Part shown: positions 53,983-64,000 of the stretch, one piece after another
Numbering within the stretch: the stretch's first letter is position 1
Layout of the letters: each line of letters starts with the position of its first letter
Origin: Antrihabitans auranticaus
Lineage (GTDB): Bacteria > Actinomycetota > Actinomycetes > Mycobacteriales > Mycobacteriaceae
DNA length: 64,000 bases
NCBI RefSeq assembly: GCF_016481275.1
Contig: NZ_JAEMNW010000001.1
Coordinates: forward strand, 124,001 to 188,000
Reading direction: 5' to 3'
Translations under genes and position numbers: made by a program
Notes under the pieces: model-generated
Databases searched by the model: none
What the model was told of the DNA's origin: nothing
The model's input: the letters and a program-made list of their open reading frames with translations, nothing else

Positions 53983-55743
53983 ATGCTGGGCAACGTGAGT
54001 TCCACGCATCTGTTCGAGGTATGGGCGCCGAATCCGAAAGACGTTCGACTGTCGGTGGACGGCGAACTGCACGCTATGACGAGGGCTGCCGGAGGCTGGT
54101 GGCGCGCGGAGGTCGAGGCGCGACCGGATGCGCGTTACGGGTTCGTGCTCGATGACGACGACACCGTGCTCCCGGACCCACGATCGCCACGACAACCCGA
54201 CGGCGTTCACGAACCGTCGCAATTACACGCGCTCGACACGAGCGCATGGACCGATTCGGGCTGGACCGGCCGACAACTCGCCGGTGGCGTCGTCTACGAG
54301 TTGCACATCGGGACTTTCACCTCCGCAGGCACTTTCGACGCTGCGATCGAACGGCTCGACTACCTCGTCGACCTCGGCGTGACGTTCGTCGAGGTGATGC
54401 CGGTCAACGCGTTCAACGGCACGCACAACTGGGGCTACGACGGCGTGCTCTGGTACGCGGTGCACGAGCCCTACGGCGGACCGGACGGACTGCAACGATT
54501 CGTCGACGCCTGCCACGCGCGGGGCTTGGCAGTCGTCCTCGACGTCGTCTACAACCATCTCGGCCCGTCCGGCAACTACCTCCCCCGCTTCGGCACCTAC
54601 CTGGCCGAAGGTGCCAACACCTGGGGGCGAACGATCAACGTCGCCGGAAACGGGTCGGGCGAGGTCCGCCGCTACATCATCCAGAATGCGCTGCGCTGGT
54701 TTCGCGAATTTCACATCGATGCTTTGCGTTTGGATGCCGTCCACGCGCTCGCCGATCACACGGCGGTGCACGTGCTCGAGGAGTTGGCGGTCGAATCGCT
54801 CCGACTGGCCACTCATCTGCGCCGTCCGCTGACCCTGATCGCAGAGAGCGATCTGAACGATCAGAAGCTGATCTCACCACGGTCCGCCGGCGGGTACGGT
54901 CTGCAGGCTCAATGGGACGACGACGTGCACCATGCGGTCCACGCAGCGGTTTCCGGCGAGCGGCAAGGCTACTACGGAGACTTCGGTTCGCTGTCCTGTC
55001 TTGCGCACACCTTCACACACGGCTTCTTTCACGACGGCAGCTACTCGAGTTTCCGCGGCCGACTGCACGGTCGACCGATAGACGTCCGCCGAATCCCCGC
55101 GAGTTCGCTCCTGGCTTACACATGCACGCACGACCAGATCGGCAACCGGGCGATCGGCGATCGGCCCGGAACATATCTCGGCACAGGACAATTGGCGGTG
55201 AAGGCAGCGCTCGTGCTGACGTCGCCGTTCACCCCCATGCTGTTCATGGGCGAAGAATGGGGCGCATCGACGCCGTTTCAGTTCTTCACGTCGCATCCGG
55301 AACCCGAGCTGGCGATAGCTACGGCAGAAGGCCGCAAAGCCGAGTTCGAGTCACACGGCTGGGATAGCGAAGATATCCCCGACCCGCAGGATCCGGAGAC
55401 CTTCACCCGGTCGAAACTCCAATGGGCAGAGACCGATTCCGAACAGCACGCGCGGCTGCTCGACTGCTACCGCGCGCTGCTGCGGTTCCGTCGCGATCAA
55501 CCCGACATCACGGATCCGTGGCTGTCCGGGGTGAGCGCCGACTACGACGAGGACGAGCGCTGGATCGTCGTGCGGCGCGGGCGTTTTCGCATCGCGTGCA
55601 ATCTCGGCCCGGACGCAGTGGTCGTTCCGGTCGGCGGCGAGCCGGTGCTGTGGTGGGACACACCGACGCCGAACGAAACCGGTGCTGCAACAACGATTCC
55701 TGGGCACTCGTTCGCGGTGCTCGACACAGGTCAGGTCAGATAG
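53983..55743 (+). CDS. treZ: Malto-oligosyltrehalose trehalohydrolase (TreZ)
   Basis: Releases trehalose from maltooligosyl trehalose. 586 residues: N-terminal beta domain with HLFEVWAPN, a GH13 barrel with DVVYNHLGPSGNYL, DALRLDAVHA (nucleophile Asp), LIAESDLND (Glu) and CTHDQIGNRA, and a C-terminal beta domain. ATG 53983 has ATAGGG nearby; GTG 53995 is an alternative. The last 13 bp overlap the convergent ilvA. Confidence 0.95.
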   Translation: MLGNVSSTHLFEVWAPNPKDVRLSVDGELHAMTRAAGGWWRAEVEARPDARYGFVLDDDDTVLPDPRSPRQPDGVHEPSQLHALDTSAWTDSGWTGRQLAGGVVYELHIGTFTSAGTFDAAIERLDYLVDLGVTFVEVMPVNAFNGTHNWGYDGVLWYAVHEPYGGPDGLQRFVDACHARGLAVVLDVVYNHLGPSGNYLPRFGTYLAEGANTWGRTINVAGNGSGEVRRYIIQNALRWFREFHIDALRLDAVHALADHTAVHVLEELAVESLRLATHLRRPLTLIAESDLNDQKLISPRSAGGYGLQAQWDDDVHHAVHAAVSGERQGYYGDFGSLSCLAHTFTHGFFHDGSYSSFRGRLHGRPIDVRRIPASSLLAYTCTHDQIGNRAIGDRPGTYLGTGQLAVKAALVLTSPFTPMLFMGEEWGASTPFQFFTSHPEPELAIATAEGRKAEFESHGWDSEDIPDPQDPETFTRSKLQWAETDSEQHARLLDCYRALLRFRRDQPDITDPWLSGVSADYDEDERWIVVRRGRFRIACNLGPDAVVVPVGGEPVLWWDTPTPNETGAATTIPGHSFAVLDTGQVR

Positions 55744-57086
55744 CGGTATGCGGGCGAACCCGGTTCGAGTTGTTCGCACTGAATCCGCGACACCTTCATC
55801 CGCTCGAGCAAACCACTGAGTCCGTCGGCCGAGCCGAGTTCGACACCGACGAGGGCCGCACCGGTTTCCCTGTTGTTGCGCTTGACGTACTCGAACAGGG
55901 TGATGTCATCGTCGGGTCCGAGCACTCGGTCGAGGAAGCTGCGCAGCGCACCGGGTTCCTGCGGAAAGTCGACGAGGAAGTAGTGCTTGAGGCCGAGGTG
56001 AACGAGCGACCGTTCCAAGATCTCGCCGTAGCGCGAAACATCGTTGTTTCCGCCTGAGATGAGGCACACGACCGTCGATCCCGGCGCCAGATGCACACTC
56101 GGCAGCGCGGCCACGGACAGCGCGCCGGCGGGCTCAGCGATGATGCCTTCGTTCTGATAGAGCTCGAGCATCGCGGTGCAGATCGCACCTTCGTCGATGT
56201 GCATCATCGCGAACTCGCCCTTGTCGATCTTCGACTCGGTGGAAAAGACCAGTGGCAGCGATCCGTGCGACATCGCCCGCGCGCCGAGTCGGGTCAGCGC
56301 TGCGAACGGTACGTCACCGATGCGCCGGACTGCGGCGCCGTCGACGAACGGGTCGATCTCCGGCAAGGTCACCGGCCCGCCCGCAACGAGGGCTGCCGTC
56401 ATGGATGCCGCGCCCGCCGGTTCCACGCCGACGATCGTGGCTCGCGGGGCGCGCTCGTGCAGGTACGTCGCGACGCCCGCAATACAACCGCCGCCGCCGA
56501 CCGGAACGATCACGGTGTCGGGCGACTCGTCGAGTTGCGCAAGAATTTCTGCGGCGATCGTGCCCTGCCCGGCCGCAGTCCGGACGTCGTCGAACGGCGG
56601 CACCATCGTCGCGCCGGTGCGGGCAACGTCGTCGGCCGCGGCCGCCGCCGCGGCGTCATAGGTTGTGCCGACTGCGATCAGCTCGACGAACTCCTGACCG
56701 TGAACCTTGATCCGGTCGCGCTTCTGCTTCGGCGTGTTGGTCGGCACGTAGATCCGCCCGACGATCCCCATAGCGCGGCACGCAAACGCGACACCTTGCG
56801 CGTGATTGCCGGCACTCGCAGCGACGACGCCGGCTGCACGCTCAGCGGCGGTGAGTTGCACGATCAGGTTGTAGGCCCCGCGGAGCTTGTAGGACCGCAC
56901 AACTTGCAGGTCTTCGCGCTTCAGGTAGACGTTTGCACCCGTCGCTGCCGACAGCCGGTCGCTGCGCTGCAGCGGGGTCGCGGCAATCACGTCACCAATT
57001 CGCTTGGCGGCAGCATCGATATCGTCCGCGGTCAGCGCGGCGAGAGAATCGTGCAGGTCAGCGACGTGATGCGAAGAAGAGGACAC
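55731..57086 (-). CDS. ilvA: Threonine ammonia-lyase (IlvA)
   Basis: PLP-dependent deamination of threonine to 2-oxobutyrate, first step to isoleucine. 451 residues. SYKLRGAYN has the Schiff-base Lys; SAGNHAQGVAF and the phosphate loop VGGGGCIAGV are present. A C-terminal regulatory ACT-like domain (about 340-430, DFPQEPGALRSFLD) suggests isoleucine feedback control. Convergent with treZ. Confidence 0.95.
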   Translation of the reverse strand: MSSSSHHVADLHDSLAALTADDIDAAAKRIGDVIAATPLQRSDRLSAATGANVYLKREDLQVVRSYKLRGAYNLIVQLTAAERAAGVVAASAGNHAQGVAFACRAMGIVGRIYVPTNTPKQKRDRIKVHGQEFVELIAVGTTYDAAAAAAADDVARTGATMVPPFDDVRTAAGQGTIAAEILAQLDESPDTVIVPVGGGGCIAGVATYLHERAPRATIVGVEPAGAASMTAALVAGGPVTLPEIDPFVDGAAVRRIGDVPFAALTRLGARAMSHGSLPLVFSTESKIDKGEFAMMHIDEGAICTAMLELYQNEGIIAEPAGALSVAALPSVHLAPGSTVVCLISGGNNDVSRYGEILERSLVHLGLKHYFLVDFPQEPGALRSFLDRVLGPDDDITLFEYVKRNNRETGAALVGVELGSADGLSGLLERMKVSRIQCEQLEPGSPAYRYLT

Positions 57087-57128
57087 CGCCCAATGCTGCC
57101 ACCCCAGGGGTGTGTCCGGTCAACTGGG

Positions 57129-57563
57129 TTACCGCGGTGTCAATACGAAGACCGGGATCTCGCGGGTCGTCTTCTTCTGGTAATTGGCGTAATCAGGCCA
57201 GACGGCCACAGAACGCGTCCACCACTGCGCCTTCTCGGCACCATGCACTTCGCGCGCGATGTACTCACGTTTGGTCTTGCCGTCCTGAAGTTCGACGATG
57301 GGGTGAGCGACGACGTTGTGATACCAGACGGGATGCTTGGGCGCCCCACCGAGCGAGGCCACCACGGCGTATTCGCCATCATGCTCGACTCGCATCAACG
57401 GCGTTTTACGCAGGGCGCCCGATTTCGCGCCTTTGGTCGTGAGCACGATGATCGGAACACCTTTCATCGTGTTCGCTTCGGTGCCGTTCGTGGCTTCGAA
57501 GCGCTCGACCTGCTCACGTGCAAAGTCGCTCGGGCTGGGGACGTATTCTCCGATCAAGGCCAT
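57129..57563 (-). CDS. Deazaflavin-dependent oxidoreductase (Ddn/nitroreductase family)
   Basis: 144-residue split beta-barrel protein of the F420-dependent Ddn family. The family core includes [42 protein letters not shown] and ARVH-like [13 protein letters not shown]. Such enzymes use F420H2 on quinones or nitro compounds; substrate unknown here. ATG 57563. Confidence 0.88.
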   Translation of the reverse strand: MALIGEYVPSPSDFAREQVERFEATNGTEANTMKGVPIIVLTTKGAKSGALRKTPLMRVEHDGEYAVVASLGGAPKHPVWYHNVVAHPIVELQDGKTKREYIAREVHGAEKAQWWTRSVAVWPDYANYQKKTTREIPVFVLTPR

Positions 57564-57630
57564 ATCGTTAGCAACGACACCGAATGCGACATGATTCCCG
57601 CCTCGTGCATCGGGTCACCAATGTGGAATG

Positions 57631-57664
57631 TTCGGTAGACCGAATTCTGTGTTCCGTATACCCT
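57631..57664 (+). promoter_or_regulatory. Palindrome plus leaderless promoter of the small membrane protein gene
   Basis: TTCGGT-ag-ACCGAA (57631-57644) lies 14 bp before TACCCT (57659-57664); 6 nt later comes ATG 57671. The palindrome overlaps the expected -35 and could be an operator shared with the divergent gene at 57563. Confidence 0.4.
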
Positions 57665-57670
57665 GAACAC

Positions 57671-57838
57671 ATGGCTGTTGTGGACATCGCCGGTACTGCC
57701 TGGCCCGTCTTCAAACTCGAGGCCGTCGCCCTCGGCTCGATCGTCTTTCTGCTTGCTCTGCTCCTCGGATCGATGCAGGTCGCGGTACTGGCCGGCGCCA
57801 CAGTCTGTGCTGCGTTCTGGGTCGCCGGTACCCTCCGC

Positions 57839-57868
<30 letters not shown>
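57671..57868 (+). CDS. Small membrane protein, two helices
   Basis: 65 residues, unrecognised. Two hydrophobic helices ([20 protein letters not shown] region and [13 protein letters not shown]) with a basic tail ([11 protein letters not shown]). The start at 57671 fits a leaderless promoter. Its last 30 bp overlap the 3' end of dnaE1 on the other strand. Confidence 0.6.
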
Positions 57869-61375
<3,507 letters not shown>

Positions 61376-61481
61376 GGTTTCCTCTCGACGGCGGAAGTTC
61401 ACTGAGCATAGGCGTTGGCACCGACACGAATTGGAGGCTCGCGGCGCAGTGACAACTGTGACAGAAGTGGTTGCGAACGGG

Positions 61482-62483
61482 CTACTTCACGCTGAAGGTC
61501 GCGACCGCGCTTTCTTCGAGACTGCCGAGGTAGAAGACCCCATCGCGCTCACAGACGCTCGTCACCATGGAGTAGGACTCACCTGGTTGCTGGAGGTCGC
61601 GCACGATGTTGCCATCGTTGTCGAGGCCGACGATCCACACAGTTCGCGCAGGCTTGGGTTGCGTCCAATCCGGCAGCATCCACAAGATCTTGCGGATGAC
61701 TCCGGGCAGCGGCAGCAGTTTGTCGAGCACCGCATTGCGCGGTGCGCAGAGCGACACCCAGAACAGACCGTCGCTGCCCAGAGCCATGTTGTCGGGGCCG
61801 CCCGGGAGGTTGTCGACGAAGACTTCGCTTTCGCCGGCACGCGGACCCGTGAGCCACACGCGCGTCAAGCGGTACGCACCCGACTCGACCACGAGGATGA
61901 ACGACTCGTCGGCCGACAGCGCGATCCCGTTTGCAAACTGCACATTGTCGAGCAGCGTCTCGAGTTGCCCGTCGGTGGTGAGCCGGAACAATCGTCCGCT
62001 CGCTTCGTGCTCGACGACCGACGCTTTCCACTCCTCGATCGGGTAGTGCCGCGTCGACGCGCTGAAGTAGACGGTGCCATCGCGCGCGACGACCACGTTG
62101 CTCGCGAAATTCAGGGGTACGTCGTCGACCTCGCCGACCAGAACGTCCGCGCTTCCGGTTTCGGGATTCACCGTCAGCAAGCCGCGTACGGAGTCGCAGA
62201 CGAGCAGGGAGCCGTCGGGGCGGACCTTCATTCCCAACGGGCGGCCGCCCGTGTTCGCCAGTTCCTCGATCGTGTCGGCTGCCGGGTCGAGTCGGAAGAT
62301 GCGGCCGTCCGCGGTCCCGGTCAGCACGCGACCTTCGGCGTCGAAGGTCACGTCCTCCGGCCCCGCGGCGGGCAACTCGATTCGCCGGATCGGCGGCATC
62401 GGCGGCCTGCTGCTCGTCTCGCGTGCTCGCGGGGTCGCGGCCGGTGGCTGCCAGACGACCGGGTTCATCTTTCGCGTACTCAC
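61482..62483 (-). CDS. SMP-30/strictosidine-synthase-like beta-propeller protein
   Basis: 333 residues with repeated propeller blades ([76 protein letters not shown]). The family includes gluconolactonases and lactonases that bind a metal in the central channel; the substrate is unknown. GTG 62483 overlaps the rarD stop (GTGA), so the two genes form an operon. Confidence 0.85.
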   Translation of the reverse strand: MSTRKMNPVVWQPPAATPRARETSSRPPMPPIRRIELPAAGPEDVTFDAEGRVLTGTADGRIFRLDPAADTIEELANTGGRPLGMKVRPDGSLLVCDSVRGLLTVNPETGSADVLVGEVDDVPLNFASNVVVARDGTVYFSASTRHYPIEEWKASVVEHEASGRLFRLTTDGQLETLLDNVQFANGIALSADESFILVVESGAYRLTRVWLTGPRAGESEVFVDNLPGGPDNMALGSDGLFWVSLCAPRNAVLDKLLPLPGVIRKILWMLPDWTQPKPARTVWIVGLDNDGNIVRDLQQPGESYSMVTSVCERDGVFYLGSLEESAVATFSVK

Positions 62484-63400
62484 CTTGCTACCTCGCCTTT
62501 CGCTGCACTGCCGCTGCGTCGCCGAACTCTGCGGACCATATCCGTTGTGAAGACCGCCAGCGCAAACCAGATCAAGACGAACCCGATCCAGCGCGACGCC
62601 GGCATGTCCTCGTGCACGATCGCGACGCCCCACGCCATCTGCAACGCCGGCGTCAAATACTGGATGATGCCCATCGTGACCAGCGGAAGTCGTTGCGCGG
62701 CAGCACCGAACAACAAAAGCGGGAGCGTCGTGATCGGTCCGCAGGCCAGCAGCAGCAGCGTCCGGCCCGTGCCGTCGGCCACGAACGAACCATCGCCCGT
62801 TGCGCCGATCGCCGCCAGGTAGACGAGCGCCACCGGCACCGCAACCAGTCCCTCGGCCGTCAAACTGCGCAGCGGGTCGAGCGGGACGACCTTCTTGACC
62901 AGACCGTACGTCGCGAACGAACACGCCAGCGTGAGTGCGATCCACGGCGGCCTGCCGTAGTCGACCGTCAGGACCACGACCGCGGTGACCGCGAGCCCGA
63001 TTGCGGCGAACTGCGCCCTGTTCAGGCGTTCCCGGAAGATCACCACGCCGAGAAGCACGCTCACCAGCGGATTGATGAAGTAACCGAGCGCGCATTGCAC
63101 GACCTGATCGGTCGTGACGCCGTAGACGTAGACACCCCAGTTGATCGAGATCGCGGCCGACGCCGCGGCGACCAGCAGCCAGGTGCGCAAGCCCATTCCG
63201 CGTAGTCCGCGTAGCCGCCCGGCGACGGACATCACGACCAACATGACTGCCAACGTCCACACCACCCGATGCGCGAGCACCTCGAGCGGACCGGCGAAGT
63301 CGAGCAATCCGAAGAATGCGGGAAACAGCCCCCACAGCAGAAAGGCGCCCGCGCCGAACCCGAGGCCGGCAGGAGCCGGTGCCCGCTCGGTCTGGTTCAC
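62480..63400 (-). CDS. rarD: RarD-type EamA transporter
   Basis: 306-residue membrane protein with about ten helices in two EamA halves (opening [51 protein letters not shown]). RarD proteins belong to the drug/metabolite transporter superfamily; substrate unassigned. GTG 63400 (MNQTERAP form) is preferred because the frame start at 63430 adds an unlikely Arg/Pro leader. Upstream of the beta-propeller gene in one transcript. Confidence 0.88.
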   Translation of the reverse strand: MNQTERAPAPAGLGFGAGAFLLWGLFPAFFGLLDFAGPLEVLAHRVVWTLAVMLVVMSVAGRLRGLRGMGLRTWLLVAAASAAISINWGVYVYGVTTDQVVQCALGYFINPLVSVLLGVVIFRERLNRAQFAAIGLAVTAVVVLTVDYGRPPWIALTLACSFATYGLVKKVVPLDPLRSLTAEGLVAVPVALVYLAAIGATGDGSFVADGTGRTLLLLACGPITTLPLLLFGAAAQRLPLVTMGIIQYLTPALQMAWGVAIVHEDMPASRWIGFVLIWFALAVFTTDMVRRVRRRSGSAAKGEVAR

Positions 63401-63463
63401 GGGTCGACAGTAGCGATCCGGTCCCGGCACCTTTTGTCAGCGGTTGCGCCTACGCTCTGGAGC

Positions 63464-64000
63464 ATGTCGATCGACACCCACCCGCGCGTCACCGGGCTCA
63501 CTGCTGCAGAGGTCGACCAGCGACGAAAGGACGGACTGACCAACGACGTCCCGGATCGGGCGAGTCGTTCGGTCAAGGACATCGTTCGCGCCAACGTGCT
63601 CACGCGTATCAACGCGATCCTGGGTGTGCTGTTCGTTCTCGTGCTGCTGACCGGCTCGATCGTCGACGGCATGTTCGGACTGCTCATCGTCGCGAACAGT
63701 GGCATCGGCATGATCCAGGAGATCCGCGCGAAGCGAACGCTCGACAAGCTGGCAATCGTGAGCCAGGCGAAGCCGGTGGTGCGGCGGGACGGCGTGGCGA
63801 ACGCGGTCGCACCGAAGGAGGTCGTGCTCGACGACGTGATCGAACTCGGCCCGGGTGACCAGATCGTCGTCGACGGCGGCGTCATCGAGTCGGCCAACCT
63901 CGAGGTCGACGAGTCGCTGCTGACCGGCGAGGCCGACGCGGTGCTGAAAGAGCCTGGTGCCGAAGTCCTTTCCGGCAGCTACGTGGTTGCGGGCAGCGGT
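63464..64000 (+). CDS. ctpE: P-type cation ATPase, CtpE-like, 5' part only
   Basis: Open to the window edge: 179 codons, no stop. Starts [19 protein letters not shown] with GGAG before ATG 63464. Two hydrophobic helices ([18 protein letters not shown] and [16 protein letters not shown]) follow, then the actuator domain with [24 protein letters not shown], containing the TGE dephosphorylation motif. The arrangement, without N-terminal metal-binding domains, matches CtpE-type (calcium-associated) ATPases of mycobacteria; ion specificity cannot be judged from this part. Confidence 0.85.
   Translation, partial: MSIDTHPRVTGLTAAEVDQRRKDGLTNDVPDRASRSVKDIVRANVLTRINAILGVLFVLVLLTGSIVDGMFGLLIVANSGIGMIQEIRAKRTLDKLAIVSQAKPVVRRDGVANAVAPKEVVLDDVIELGPGDQIVVDGGVIESANLEVDESLLTGEADAVLKEPGAEVLSGSYVVAGSG

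Overview
The window is a high-GC actinobacterial chromosome segment. Gene content and order point to the order Mycobacteriales, most likely Rhodococcus or a close relative. The evidence is Eis, the nadABC-NrtR, bioB-bsaP-DUF2567 and bioAFD blocks, the treX-treY-treZ genes, ilvA, dnaE1 and a CtpE-type ATPase, which I recall lying in one neighbourhood in Mycobacterium tuberculosis. Leaderless starts (a TANNNT hexamer 6-7 nt before the start codon) also fit. The genus is inferred, not proven.

Layout. 0.1-2.5 kb: an Eis-type acetyltransferase, a secreted glycine-zipper protein and an unrecognised 42-residue peptide gene. 2.5-6.7 kb: nadC-nadB-nadA (minus) diverging from the Nudix-like repressor gene nrtR, with a 23-bp palindrome between them. 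6.7-39.5 kb: a biosynthetic island. It holds a second secreted glycine-zipper protein gene 12 bp behind a 26.8-kb, seven-module NRPS gene (minus). Diverging from these is a four-gene operon (plus): chorismate-mutase-like, fused PabA-PabB, prephenate-dehydrogenase-like and AurF/CmlI-like di-iron N-oxygenase. 39.5-48.5 kb: DUF2567, bsaP, bioB, a TetR regulator (BioQ candidate), a small secreted protein, an AAA+ ATPase, sthA, bioD, bioF and bioA. 48.6-55.7 kb: glgX/treX, treY, a small SRPBCC protein, a small membrane protein and treZ. 55.7-64 kb: ilvA, a deazaflavin-dependent reductase, a small membrane protein, dnaE1, an SMP-30-like protein, rarD and the start of a P-type ATPase.

How the island may work. 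The operon is the gene set for p-aminophenylalanine (as in chloramphenicol and pristinamycin I) plus an arylamine N-oxygenase. The NRPS reads: starter C, isolated C-lobe, A1-T, C-A2(Ser)-T, C-A3-T-E, C-A4-T, C-A5(Thr)-T-E, C-A6-T, C-A7-T-TE. A1, A3 and A4 share an aromatic, Tyr-like specificity code, so a para-amino- or para-nitro-phenylalanine-containing acylated heptapeptide is the leading hypothesis. The NRPS gene carries one in-frame amber codon in A4 (CAG to TAG), so it is either a fresh pseudogene, read through, or a sequencing error. No MbtH protein, phosphopantetheinyl transferase, acyl-activating enzyme or exporter gene lies in the window.
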